Positions 1 to 7,627 of a stretch of DNA of 64,000 bases are shown one piece after another. The DNA comes from Anaerolineales bacterium (GTDB lineage: Bacteria > Chloroflexota > Anaerolineae > Anaerolineales > Villigracilaceae), in the NCBI GenBank assembly GCA_030834895.1, contig JAUQXA010000024.1, forward strand, positions 248,001 through 312,000, in the 5' to 3' direction. The position numbers were made by a program, and so were the translations under genes. A model generated the notes under the pieces. It was not told the origin of the DNA, did not search any database, and worked only from the letters and a program-made list of their open reading frames with translations. The stretch's first letter is position 1, and each line of letters starts with the position of its first letter.

Positions 1-1023
1 GAACAGCCCCAGAAATACCACCGTGATTTTCGAGGCGGTCACCGCACCCAACGGCAGGGCAACGACCAGGGCGAGGATGCCATACACCAGCGCGCTGAAC
101 AGGTACATGGTGATGATGGTGCGTGTCCGACCGCCGATTGCCTTGAGGATGCCGATCTGGTTGATCTGCTGGGTGATGAGGTTGGAAAGCGTGTTGTAAA
201 CCAGCACTGCGCTGATGATGACGCAGATCAGGGCGAGCAGTTTTTGCACCAGCGTGATGCCGTCGAAGAATGCGCTTCCCCAATGCTTGTTCGGGTCTTC
301 GTAAACGAACGCGGCGACGCGAATGTCCTGCTTTGCCAGTTTGGATTTGATGGCGCTTGCGACTTCCTTGGCATAATCGGCGCTGTAGGGTGTGACACGC
401 ACGTAGAATGAACTGAACTTGCCTTCAGGAATGTCCAACCGCTCCATACCTTTGCTGCTCATGAAGAAGAAAGCCAGGTCCTGGAATTGCGGTGGCGGGA
501 CGAACGGATGGCGTACCAGCCCGGTGACAGGTACGTTGCGTTCCTTCTCGTCGATCTTGAAGATCACTGAATCGCCGATGCCGATGTCCAGGAATTGCGC
601 CGCCATGCGTTCCACGGCGACTTCGTTTTTGACATCGGGCCAATGGCCCTCGCGCAATTGTAACAACTCATACTTCTGGTTTTCAAAGTCGTCGCGCATC
701 TGGATCACACCCGGACGCCAGTCGTCTTCGGGGCGGAGTTTATAAAAAATGCTCACCGAGTTATACGGCTCGATGTCTTCCACGCCCTCCACGTCCTTCA
801 AGCTGAGGAGGGTTTCGCGATCAACAACATTTTCGAGCATCACATTGACATGCGTCGGCAGGACGGCGTGGTGCGACTTGTTCAGTTTGGTGGTGAGCAG
901 GTCGCTCATGCCGAAGATGGCACCGACAGCATAAACTCCCGCCGCAATGCTGAAAACAGCGAGCAGGGTGCGCGTCTTGTTGTGCCACAGGTCGAACCAG
1001 ATCTTGAACCAGAGGACGCCCAT
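1..1023 (-). CDS. FtsX/MacB-type ABC transporter permease (3' end beyond window)
   Basis: The ATG at 1023 begins a protein that reads MGVLWFKIWFDLWHNKTRTL and stays open to the left edge (341 codons). A cytoplasmic N-terminus and a TM segment (about residues 20-40) are followed by a large extracytoplasmic domain like MacB_PCD. Near residues 270-300 lies the FtsX-type membrane core, with the typical phrase QINQIGILKAIGGRTRTI. This is the membrane subunit of a MacB/LolCDE-like transporter of the mechanotransmission class. It starts 1 nt after the stop codon of the ATPase gene and lies in the adaptor-ATPase-permease order of an export operon. The C-terminal TM helices are outside the window. Substrate unknown; a drug, peptide or lipid exporter is the likely role. 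Confidence 0.85.
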   Translation of the reverse strand, partial: MGVLWFKIWFDLWHNKTRTLLAVFSIAAGVYAVGAIFGMSDLLTTKLNKSHHAVLPTHVNVMLENVVDRETLLSLKDVEGVEDIEPYNSVSIFYKLRPEDDWRPGVIQMRDDFENQKYELLQLREGHWPDVKNEVAVERMAAQFLDIGIGDSVIFKIDEKERNVPVTGLVRHPFVPPPQFQDLAFFFMSSKGMERLDIPEGKFSSFYVRVTPYSADYAKEVASAIKSKLAKQDIRVAAFVYEDPNKHWGSAFFDGITLVQKLLALICVIISAVLVYNTLSNLITQQINQIGILKAIGGRTRTIITMYLFSALVYGILALVVALPLGAVTASKITVVFLGLF

Positions 1024-1024
1024 G

Positions 1025-2155
1025 TTAGACGGCCGCCTCGAGCCGTTGGATGTTTTCCTGTTCGTGACGGTCTGCCATATGGTGGAGCGCTTCGCGCGTA
1101 ACCTCGGACTGGTTCAGCAGTTCTTCAAGTTGGTCGTACGGGATGGCAAGCACTTCAACGGGTCCGCTTTCTGATGCGCGGACAGATGCGTGTCGCTTGC
1201 GTCCGTGGAAAAACGCCATTTCGCCGAAGAACTTGCCGGGGCCCAATTGCAGGACGGTCACGTCGGATTGATTCTTGCGTGGCAGGACGACCTCCACCGC
1301 TCCCTTGGATACCACGTAGAATGTATCCGCATTTGTACCTTCGGCAACGATCATTGATCCGGCTTCATAGTGACGCGGGCTGAATTTATGAGTGGCGGTC
1401 AACATTTGTTCGAACGTTAGCATGGGCATGGCTTTGGCCACATACTCATTGACAATTTCGCCGTCGGCGATCAGTGCGGTTCGATGTGTTTGCTTTGCAA
1501 GGCTGCTGTCGTGGGTGACGATGATGACGGTCTTGCCCTCTGCCACAAGGTCGTTGAACAGACCGAAGATGGTTTCAGCGGTCTTTGAATCGAGATTGCC
1601 TGTCGGCTCGTCTGCGATGATGATGGCTGGGTCATTGGCAAGGGCGCGTGCCATGGCAGCGCGTTGCTGCTGTCCGCCGGAGACCATGCTGGGCAGTTTG
1701 TGTTTGTGTTCGACCAGCCCGACGATTTCGAGCAGATGTTCCGCGCGTTCACGCCGCTCGCGCGGCTTGTATTTTCCCGATAAATCCATCGGCAGGATCA
1801 CGTTTTGCATCAGGCTGAGGGAGGGGAGCAGTTGAAAGAACTGGAAGATGATTCCCATGTTCTCGCCGCGCCATCCCGCCAGTTGGTTTTCGCTCATTTC
1901 GTGGATGGCGGAGCCGTTGACCATCACCTCGCCGGTCGAGGGGCGGTCGATACCCGTGATCATGTTCAGCAGGGTGGATTTGCCGCTGCCCGATTTGCCG
2001 ATGATGCTGACAAATTCACCAGCGCGGATTTCCATGTCAATGCCCTTGAGGGCCTGAAAATCTCCCGCGGCGCTTTTGAAGGTCTTTTGCACGTCGCGCA
2101 GTTCGATGATTGGGAAATCCCTTTGGATTTCCCTGTATTCCGTGTGCATTGACAT
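1025..2155 (-). CDS. ABC transporter ATPase fused to a cyclic-nucleotide-binding domain
   Basis: Residues 1-235 form a MacB/LolD-type ATPase: Walker A GKSGSGKST (53-61), signature SGGQQQR (159-165, with Gln replacing the usual Glu), Walker B IIIADEPTGNLD, and H-loop VTHD. Residues about 255-370 form a CRP-type cNMP-binding fold with a recognisable phosphate-binding cassette (FFGEMAFFHGRKRHASV). Family members normally stop near 230 residues, so the second domain is an addition. It suggests that the exporter's ATPase is gated by cAMP, c-di-GMP or another small ligand; that is inference. The ATG at 2155 has GGAG 9 nt upstream. The permease follows after 1 nt and the adaptor precedes it by 91 nt that contain a strong hairpin. 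Confidence 0.92.
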   Translation of the reverse strand: MSMHTEYREIQRDFPIIELRDVQKTFKSAAGDFQALKGIDMEIRAGEFVSIIGKSGSGKSTLLNMITGIDRPSTGEVMVNGSAIHEMSENQLAGWRGENMGIIFQFFQLLPSLSLMQNVILPMDLSGKYKPRERRERAEHLLEIVGLVEHKHKLPSMVSGGQQQRAAMARALANDPAIIIADEPTGNLDSKTAETIFGLFNDLVAEGKTVIIVTHDSSLAKQTHRTALIADGEIVNEYVAKAMPMLTFEQMLTATHKFSPRHYEAGSMIVAEGTNADTFYVVSKGAVEVVLPRKNQSDVTVLQLGPGKFFGEMAFFHGRKRHASVRASESGPVEVLAIPYDQLEELLNQSEVTREALHHMADRHEQENIQRLEAAV

Positions 2156-2193
2156 GTGAGCTTTCTCCGGTTTTTTTGGTCAGTATTTCGCGT

Positions 2194-2228
2194 CGTCCCG
2201 AAGGTTGGACTTAACAGCCTTCGGGACG
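2194..2228 (-). other. 11-bp hairpin between adaptor and ATPase genes
   Basis: Arms CGTCCCGAAGG (2194-2204) and CCTTCGGGACG (2218-2228) pair perfectly around a 13-nt loop, 18 nt after the adaptor stop codon. No T-tract follows on the minus strand (the next 20 nt end in an A-run), so it does not look like a full terminator. It could protect the adaptor mRNA 3' end or attenuate expression of the downstream ATPase and permease, giving more adaptor than transporter. Confidence 0.5.
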
Positions 2229-2246
2229 TTCTACCTGGAAGAGTGG

Positions 2247-3305
2247 TTACTCGAACTTGACTTCCGCGGTCATGCCCCAGCGCATGGCGGGATTGGATTC
2301 CGTCAGCAGGATGGTGACTTCGTACACAATATCGCCCTGGTTCTCGGAGTAATTCTGGCTAATCGAGAATACATTGCCCTTGAGTTCCATGTCAGGCATG
2401 GCATCCAGGGTAACGGTAGCGGCTTGACCTTCCTTCACGTTGACTACATCGATTTCGGTCAAGTCGGTGGTTTTGACCACCCACTGGGAATTATCGGCTA
2501 TGGTGATGACGGGGGTGCCTGAGGCTGCGAATTCACCGACTTTGAGGTCGAGGTTAGTGATCACGCCCGGGAACGGGGCACGGACTTCGGCGTTTGCCAG
2601 CGCGGCGCGGGTTCCAGCCGTATCCGCCGAGAAGGTCAGGTCTTGCAGGGCGTTATAATCCCTTTGCGCAAGGACAAGGCGGGCATTGGCATTCTGCAAA
2701 GTCGAGTCGAGTTCCAGCCATTGGACGGCTTTGCGGTAATCCGTCCAGGCATCGTCGAGGCGCTTTTTGTATATCTTCGCCGTATCCCTGTATACCTTGG
2801 GTTTGTCAGGAGTGTCGTTCCTCATTTCCCATTCAAGGCGCTCTTCAAGGTCCTTGTAAGGCTCAAAATCCGCGCGGGCCTTGTCCAATGCAACAAGCAT
2901 CTTGCTGACTGCCTCGGAAGGGGTCATGCCGTCAAAATCAGAAGGGACATCGAAATTATCGAGTTTGTACTGTGCGTCGCGCACTTCTTGGTAGGCGGTA
3001 GTCATTTCCTGCGCGGCCTTGGCTTGGGCGCTTTCGAGGGTTTGGGCTTCATTTGCGTCAAGGCGCGCAATCACATCGCCCGCTTTGACTTCGTCGCCTT
3101 CCACGAATAAAACTTCGCTGACAAGCCCGCTGGCGTTCAAAGCCAGTTCCGTGTAATGGATTGGCTCCAATTTGCCCTCTGCGATGATGGTGTCGTCTGC
3201 GACGACGGTCGGGACGGCGGTGGCTTCGGGGGTTGCCTGTGCCGTTCCGCAGGCAGCCAAAGTCAGGGCAAGAACGATCAATGCTAAGAATTTGATATTT
3301 TTCAT
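2247..3305 (-). CDS. Periplasmic adaptor (HlyD/RND-type membrane fusion) lipoprotein
   Basis: The 352-aa protein has a lipoprotein signal (LALTLAACG; lipidated Cys near residue 19), a low-complexity Thr/Ala linker, a split lipoyl/barrel-sandwich domain (GLVSEVLFVEGDEVKAGDVI near 65-85 and VRAPFPGVITNLDLKVGEFA near 245-265), an alpha-helical hairpin between the halves, and a C-terminal beta-barrel. This is the adaptor subunit of the MacAB-like exporter encoded downstream. The start has AAAGGAAACC just before ATG. In a bacterium without an obvious outer membrane it would sit on the outer face of the cytoplasmic membrane. It is the first gene of the operon. Confidence 0.88.
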   Translation of the reverse strand: MKNIKFLALIVLALTLAACGTAQATPEATAVPTVVADDTIIAEGKLEPIHYTELALNASGLVSEVLFVEGDEVKAGDVIARLDANEAQTLESAQAKAAQEMTTAYQEVRDAQYKLDNFDVPSDFDGMTPSEAVSKMLVALDKARADFEPYKDLEERLEWEMRNDTPDKPKVYRDTAKIYKKRLDDAWTDYRKAVQWLELDSTLQNANARLVLAQRDYNALQDLTFSADTAGTRAALANAEVRAPFPGVITNLDLKVGEFAASGTPVITIADNSQWVVKTTDLTEIDVVNVKEGQAATVTLDAMPDMELKGNVFSISQNYSENQGDIVYEVTILLTESNPAMRWGMTAEVKFE

Positions 3306-3328
3306 CTTGGTTTCCTTTGTGAATGACT

Positions 3329-3341
3329 CCCCAAATTGGGG
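3329..3341. promoter_or_regulatory. Palindrome CCCCAAATTGGGG upstream of the efflux operon
   Basis: A perfect 13-nt palindrome lies 24 nt upstream of the adaptor start, in the predicted 5' untranslated region. A second copy of its half, CCCAAATT, occurs at 3363-3370, exactly 33 bp (about three helical turns) away, and overlaps the -10 box. This spacing suits a repressor operator pair controlling the exporter. No regulator gene is adjacent inside the window. Confidence 0.45.
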
Positions 3342-3367
3342 ATGATTTCTGGTCTATCTACGCCCAA

Positions 3368-3373
3368 ATTATA
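3368..3373 (-). promoter_or_regulatory. -10 box (TATAAT) of the efflux operon
   Basis: On the minus strand TATAAT sits 62 nt before the adaptor ATG, in an AT-rich stretch. No good -35 hexamer is visible 16-18 nt upstream. It overlaps the CCCAAATT half-site described at 3329. Confidence 0.4.
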
Positions 3374-3440
3374 TTTCGGTTGCAGGTTTAAAATATTAAT
3401 TTTTGGTGTCTTGCCTTCAAATATACTGTGGTAGGGGAAA

Positions 3441-3470
3441 TGAAAGACTGTCCACTTGGACAGTCTTTCA
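3441..3470 (-). terminator. Intrinsic terminator after zwf
   Basis: A 13-bp perfect stem (TGAAAGACTGTCC / GGACAGTCTTTCA) with a 4-nt loop begins 4 nt beyond the zwf stop codon. The following U-tract is short (ATTTCCCC), so efficiency may be moderate. Confidence 0.7.
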
Positions 3471-3474
3471 CTGG

Positions 3475-4953
3475 TTACTTCTCCAGCATCATGCTGGCTT
3501 CCTCATTCAACCAGCGACGCCCATCGCGGGCGAGCAGGTCATAGCCTTCGGGTGGTCCCCAACTGCCGGGTCGGTAAACAGCCAAAGGCGGAGTCTGGTG
3601 GGTCTCCCATGTTTGCAGAATCGGATCGATCAGCGACCAGGCGGTTTCCACTTCATCGGCGCGTGTGAAGAGCGAGGCGTCGCCCTGAATCGTGTCGAGC
3701 AGCAACCGTTCGTACGATTCAGGAATTGCAGTGGGGCCGAAGGCTTCGGCGTAGTGGAATTCCATGTCCACCGAGCGGGTTTCGGCGACGGTGTCCGGCG
3801 CTTTCGCCTCAAAGCGGACGTGCAGACCCTCGTCAGGTTGCAGGTACAGCACCAGCATGTTCGGCTTCATCGTCTGCATGGGGAACATGGCGAGCGGGGG
3901 CTCCTTGAACTGGATGATGATCTGCGAAAGTTTCTCGGCGAGATTCTTGCCGGATCGAAGATAGAATGGGACACCTTTCCACCTCCAATTGTTGACGAAG
4001 AGACGCATCGCCGCGTATGTCGGTGTGGTGGAACTGGGGTTGACCTGATTCTCGTTTCGATAGCCTTTGTACTGTGCCCGGACCGTGTTCTTCGCCACCT
4101 GTTCGGGAGTCATCGACTGGATGGCGCTGAGGACTTTGACCTTTTCGTTTCGCAGATGATTTGCGTTGAAAGATGCGGGCGGCTCCATTGCCACGAGGGA
4201 CAGTAATTGCAGCAGATGGTTTTGGAACATGTCGCGCAGGACGCCGACGCTGTCGTAAAAGCCCGCACGGTGTTCCAGCCCAACGGTTTCCGCCACCGTG
4301 ATTTGCACGTGGTCGATATAGGTGCGGTTCCAAATTGGCTCGAAGATGGTGTTGGCAAAACGCGTGAACAAAATGTTCTGGACAGTTTCCTTGCCGAGGT
4401 AGTGATCGATGCGGTAAATCTGGTTTTCGTTCAACGCTTTGTGGACTTGATGATTCAGCGTGACCGCGGAAGCCAGATCCGTGCCGAAAGGCTTTTCCAG
4501 CACCACACGCCGCCAGGCTCCGTTTTCGTGCAACTGTCCCGACGCGCCGAGGTTATCGATGACGGCGGGGAAGAGCGTGGGCGGCAGCGCCATGTAAAAC
4601 AGGCGATTGGCTTCGCCGTTTTCGAGTTGGGTGAGGTGTTCGGCAAGCCGTGTAAAGTCATCGACCTCGCCATATTTTCCGTGGAAGTAGGAAAGGTTTG
4701 GCGCAAAGATACTCCATTCCGCTTCACTGAAGTCGTAGCCCGCATGTTCCTTGACGCCAGTGTGCAGCCTCTCGCGGAATTGCTCATCGCTGAATTCCGT
4801 TCCGCCAAAGCCGACGATTTTCAATTCCTTCGGCGTGCGGCGTTTGCGGAATAGATTGAACAACGACGGAATCAACTTGCGCTGGGTCAGATCGCCTGAA
4901 GCGCCGAAGATTACAATCGTTGTGGTGAGTCCGTTATAAAGTAAACTGTTCAT
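3475..4953 (-). CDS. zwf: Glucose-6-phosphate 1-dehydrogenase
   Basis: The 492-aa length is normal for the family. Residues 17-23 give the dinucleotide-binding GASGDLT motif, and the active-site signature RIDHYLGKE lies near residue 180, with the substrate-binding lysine and catalytic histidine region intact. It oxidises glucose-6-phosphate to 6-phosphogluconolactone with NADP+, the entry step of the oxidative pentose phosphate pathway. The next step, lactonase, is encoded immediately upstream by pgl in the same direction, so the pair probably form an operon. No 6-phosphogluconate dehydrogenase lies in the window. Confidence 0.97.
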   Translation of the reverse strand: MNSLLYNGLTTTIVIFGASGDLTQRKLIPSLFNLFRKRRTPKELKIVGFGGTEFSDEQFRERLHTGVKEHAGYDFSEAEWSIFAPNLSYFHGKYGEVDDFTRLAEHLTQLENGEANRLFYMALPPTLFPAVIDNLGASGQLHENGAWRRVVLEKPFGTDLASAVTLNHQVHKALNENQIYRIDHYLGKETVQNILFTRFANTIFEPIWNRTYIDHVQITVAETVGLEHRAGFYDSVGVLRDMFQNHLLQLLSLVAMEPPASFNANHLRNEKVKVLSAIQSMTPEQVAKNTVRAQYKGYRNENQVNPSSTTPTYAAMRLFVNNWRWKGVPFYLRSGKNLAEKLSQIIIQFKEPPLAMFPMQTMKPNMLVLYLQPDEGLHVRFEAKAPDTVAETRSVDMEFHYAEAFGPTAIPESYERLLLDTIQGDASLFTRADEVETAWSLIDPILQTWETHQTPPLAVYRPGSWGPPEGYDLLARDGRRWLNEEASMMLEK

Positions 4954-5026
4954 AAAATTTGACCATTGTCTATTTGGCTTTCTTCATTGCATGTCCGCCA
5001 AAATGATAAATCTCCTTTGGTATGGA

Positions 5027-5055
5027 ACTTCCGAAGTCCAAGAATTTCGAAGTCT
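5027..5055. repeat. Degenerate copy of the ACTTCCGAAGT palindrome element
   Basis: AACTTCCGAAGTCC is followed by TTCGAAGTCT. It is a weaker version of the tandem palindrome at 63206-63238. The pgl stop codon (TAG) lies at its edge, as if the element had inserted at the end of the gene. Confidence 0.5.
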
Positions 5056-5767
5056 ATTTCTTCAACAAACTTCCCGCTGCTTTATCAATCATCCAGATAA
5101 GATTCCCGCCAACTGGGCGGATGCGCTGCGCGGGATAAACTTCAGGCTTGAATTCGCCTTCGATAATGTTTTTCAAAGTTTCAGCTTTGCTTTGACTTGT
5201 TACCAAAAACCAGACCTCCCGTGCCTGATTAAACACCGGCGGGGTCAGTGTGATGCGGTTGGCAGGACGATCCTGATAATGGGCTGTTACAGCCAGCGTG
5301 GGTGTAGTCACGTCTATGGGAGAATCGGGAAACAATGATGCGGTGTGACCATCATCTCCCATGCCGAGCAGAACCAAATCGAAGCGCGGAAAATCCAACG
5401 GCGGGTCGGCAAATTGACTCAAAGTGTGGGCATAGTCTCTCGCGGCGGAATCAGGCCCGAGTTCGGATCTGACGCGGTGGATGTTTGTCGCGCCGATTTT
5501 GTCGAACAAAACTTTTTTTGCCTGTCCGTAGCTGTTCCCCACATCCTCCACCGGCACACAGCGCTCATCGCCCCAAAAAAAATGGACGCGACTCCAGTCC
5601 GGTGTTTCATTCGCAAGCCGCTCATATAATTTCATCGGCGTGCTTCCACCGGAAAGCGCAACCAGAAATCGTCCGCGTTTGGCGATGGCTTGATTTGCAA
5701 GTTCGGTGAATGCTTTTGCCGCCGCCTGGCTTAATTCTGAAATGTCGCGAAAAACTTTGATAACCAT
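5054..5767 (-). CDS. pgl: 6-phosphogluconolactonase (DevB/SOL type)
   Basis: The 237-aa protein carries the family motifs ALSGGSTP (near residue 37) and FFWGDERCVP (near 70), plus the GMGDDGHTASLFP loop near 135. It hydrolyses 6-phosphogluconolactone made by Zwf. The first ATG, at 5767, is chosen; the frame continues 7 codons further to a TTG with no support. The promoter region is shared with the divergent gene at 5808. The gap to zwf is 100 nt and holds a repeat relic but no terminator. Confidence 0.93.
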   Translation of the reverse strand: MVIKVFRDISELSQAAAKAFTELANQAIAKRGRFLVALSGGSTPMKLYERLANETPDWSRVHFFWGDERCVPVEDVGNSYGQAKKVLFDKIGATNIHRVRSELGPDSAARDYAHTLSQFADPPLDFPRFDLVLLGMGDDGHTASLFPDSPIDVTTPTLAVTAHYQDRPANRITLTPPVFNQAREVWFLVTSQSKAETLKNIIEGEFKPEVYPAQRIRPVGGNLIWMIDKAAGSLLKK

Positions 5768-5770
5768 GAT

Positions 5771-5800
5771 TTGCCAATTCTCTCCCAAGTGGACTAAAAT
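5771..5800 (+). promoter_or_regulatory. Leaderless promoter of the AlkZ-like gene
   Basis: TTGCCA (5771-5776), an 18-nt spacer and TAAAAT (5795-5800) are followed 7 nt later by the ATG at 5808. Transcription would start at or next to the A of the start codon. No Shine-Dalgarno sequence is present, which fits a leaderless mRNA. Confidence 0.6.
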
Positions 5801-5807
5801 TCGGGCA

Positions 5808-6659
5808 ATGACTCAATTGAACCTCAAAAAACTTCAAGCATTTCGCGCGCGGACCTTTTACCTGTCGCCAGGCAAGAGGCTTTCCTCTCCTGTCCAGGCT
5901 TTGAAATTTGTCAACGAGCGCGGCTTTTCGTACTTCTGGCCCATCAAGGGCATCGATCTGCCTTCGCTGTGGGTGGCTGTTGCCGGGGATCGTCCCGTCG
6001 CCGACGCGCATGACGATCCGGGTCACATCACGTGGAGGTGGAAGGATGAAGCTCTTGATAAAAAGATATGGTATTACGGCAAAATATTACGCGGCAAGGC
6101 GACGATGATTTCGCTGGAGATTGCGCCATATTTTTACGCGCTCTCCGAAAATTATGGCTCGCCCGAAGAGGATTATCTGATCGCATATCAGGAGGGACGC
6201 CTGCCCCAGTCCGCGAAACAGGTATACGAGGCTTTGCTCGACAAGGGAGCCATGCATACCATCGACCTGCGCCGCGAGTCGAAACTGGCAAACGCCAAAG
6301 ACTCAGAGTTCAACAAGGCGCTGGAATATTTGCAAAAGGATTTCAAAATTTTGCCCGTCGGCGTGGCTCAGGCAGGCTCGTGGAATTATTCCCACATTTA
6401 CGAAATCACCACCCGGCATTTCGCCGATCTTTCAGAGAAGGCGCGGAGAATCACCGAATCGCAGGCGCGCACAAAACTCCTAGAGTTGTACTTCAACATG
6501 GTTGGCGCGGCGCAACTGCGCGACGTGACCAAGCTGTTTGGCTGGTCGAATGAAATTGCGAATCGCGCCGTGAACAAACTGGTCGACCAGAGCTTGCTGG
6601 TAAAGACCACCCATCCCAAACAGGTGGGTGAATGGGTCGCGCTTTCGAAAATGAAGTAA
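5808..6659 (+). CDS. AlkZ/YcaQ-related winged-helix protein, putative DNA glycosylase relative
   Basis: The 283-aa protein resembles proteins I know as AlkZ-related: FVNERGFSYFWPIKGIDLPSL near residue 29, a W-W pair in ITWRWKDEALDKKIWYYGK, and winged-helix segments through the middle and C-terminus (SAKQVYEALLDKGAMHTIDL; RDVTKLFGWSNEIANRAVNK). AlkZ/YcaQ enzymes unhook DNA interstrand crosslinks and excise alkylated bases. It is shorter than canonical YcaQ (about 400 aa) and I cannot point to the catalytic QxQ motif, so activity is uncertain. The start at 5808 is chosen over an in-frame ATG at 5706, because that extension would run back into pgl and a promoter abuts 5808. Confidence 0.55.
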   Translation: MTQLNLKKLQAFRARTFYLSPGKRLSSPVQALKFVNERGFSYFWPIKGIDLPSLWVAVAGDRPVADAHDDPGHITWRWKDEALDKKIWYYGKILRGKATMISLEIAPYFYALSENYGSPEEDYLIAYQEGRLPQSAKQVYEALLDKGAMHTIDLRRESKLANAKDSEFNKALEYLQKDFKILPVGVAQAGSWNYSHIYEITTRHFADLSEKARRITESQARTKLLELYFNMVGAAQLRDVTKLFGWSNEIANRAVNKLVDQSLLVKTTHPKQVGEWVALSKMK

Positions 6660-6680
6660 TCCAAACCATCACCGGTTAAA

Positions 6681-6718
6681 AACAAACAGCCTTGTGAGAA
6701 ATCACAAGGCTGTTTGTT
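6681..6718. terminator. Bidirectional terminator between convergent genes
   Basis: A 17-bp perfect stem (AACAAACAGCCTTGTGA and its complement) is capped by a GAAA tetraloop. It is flanked by A-rich sequence on the left and T-rich on the right, so it can serve both the AlkZ-like gene and the SET-domain gene. Confidence 0.85.
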
Positions 6719-6719
6719 T

Positions 6720-7298
6720 CTATTCGTACAGTGGCATCGGCGAAACGAACTTCTTTGCCATGCGCATGGCTTGCTCGAAGGCGCGCTTTTCCTTGCGCAT
6801 CGCGTCTATCTTGCGCTGGACGTGCGGAGAAAAGAAGCCGGCGTAGCGCTTCTGAAGTTCGGGCTTCTGCCAGTCATTGCCGGTAACTTTTCCGCGGCAA
6901 GTGGGCTGTCCACACCCACACTCGAATTCATCGTAGGGCATGGTATCGCTCATGGCATAGTCGAAGCAAACTTCCTCGCCGACTTTGATGTCTCGTATTG
7001 CAACGAGTCCGATCTGACCCGAAAGACCTGCATTCGGATTACAGGAATGATTGACATAATCTCCCTCGCCAATCGGACGCGGCACCAGGAATAAACGATC
7101 TTCAACCTGTATGCATAAACTGCGGTCACGTTCGGGGAGGTGGATAAAGGCGTCCCATTCATAGACGACGCCCCCGAAAACGGCGACGAGCTCACCCTTG
7201 CGGATTAGCTCCAACGAAAAAATTCCGTTTCCACTGCCATTGGCCTTCGGGCGGGCTTCCAACTTAGAAGACAGATACGAACTTGGTTGCTTGGACAT
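6720..7298 (-). CDS. SET-domain protein (putative protein lysine methyltransferase)
   Basis: The 192-aa protein contains a compact SET domain: GNGIFSLELIRKGELVAVFGG near residue 23, the SAM/substrate motif NHSCNPNAG near 83, and GEEVCFDYA near 107. A post-SET Cys cluster follows (ECGCGQPTCRG, near 125). SET enzymes use S-adenosylmethionine to methylate lysines. Bacterial copies are sporadic and usually regarded as acquired from eukaryotes or as modifiers of ribosomal or chromatin-like proteins; the target is unknown. The start at 7298 has AGGAAG 8 nt upstream; another ATG lies 4 nt earlier out of frame. Confidence 0.85.
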   Translation of the reverse strand: MSKQPSSYLSSKLEARPKANGSGNGIFSLELIRKGELVAVFGGVVYEWDAFIHLPERDRSLCIQVEDRLFLVPRPIGEGDYVNHSCNPNAGLSGQIGLVAIRDIKVGEEVCFDYAMSDTMPYDEFECGCGQPTCRGKVTGNDWQKPELQKRYAGFFSPHVQRKIDAMRKEKRAFEQAMRMAKKFVSPMPLYE

Positions 7299-7381
7299 TC
7301 ATATAACTTCCTTTTCTATGGATTAAAGATAACAGCGCCTCCCCCGGTGGTCGAGCCGGGAAAAACGCCATTGATATATTA

Positions 7382-7409
7382 ATCATACTTTAAATGTCCC
7401 ACATGTAAA
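7382..7409 (-). promoter_or_regulatory. Promoter of the SET-domain gene
   Basis: On the minus strand TTTACA (7404-7409), a 16-nt spacer and TATGAT (7382-7387) form a good sigma70-type promoter, about 85 nt before the start codon. Confidence 0.6.
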
Positions 7410-7534
7410 GGTTTTGAGTCGTGCAGATTGTTTTTATTTTTCTGATGATTTGTCATTGGAAATCCCCTCACAAGTTATAAAAATTCACAGTGAATTGATT
7501 TGACTGCAAAACCATGGCTCCTTTGTTTGAATCT

Positions 7535-7562
7535 TAAAAAAGCATCCGCGCGTAAAGCGGAT
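7535..7562 (-). terminator. Terminator of the pseudokinase gene
   Basis: ATCCGC / GCGGAT stem with a 7-nt loop, then GCTTTTTTAA on the minus strand, 65 nt after the stop codon. Confidence 0.65.
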
Positions 7563-7627
7563 TCATTCCATCTGGTATTTTCCCAGCTTTGAGTTTTTTG
7601 GGAGCCAGACAGCTTGCAGTTTGCTTT

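Larger units (their letters stand above)
7299..7627. other. 329-nt intergenic region
   Basis: It holds the promoter and about 75-nt leader of the SET-domain gene (with a small CCCGG/CCGGG hairpin near 7344-7361) and, at the other end, the terminator of the pseudokinase gene. The AT-rich middle (7410-7534) shows no convincing gene or RNA. Confidence 0.6.
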
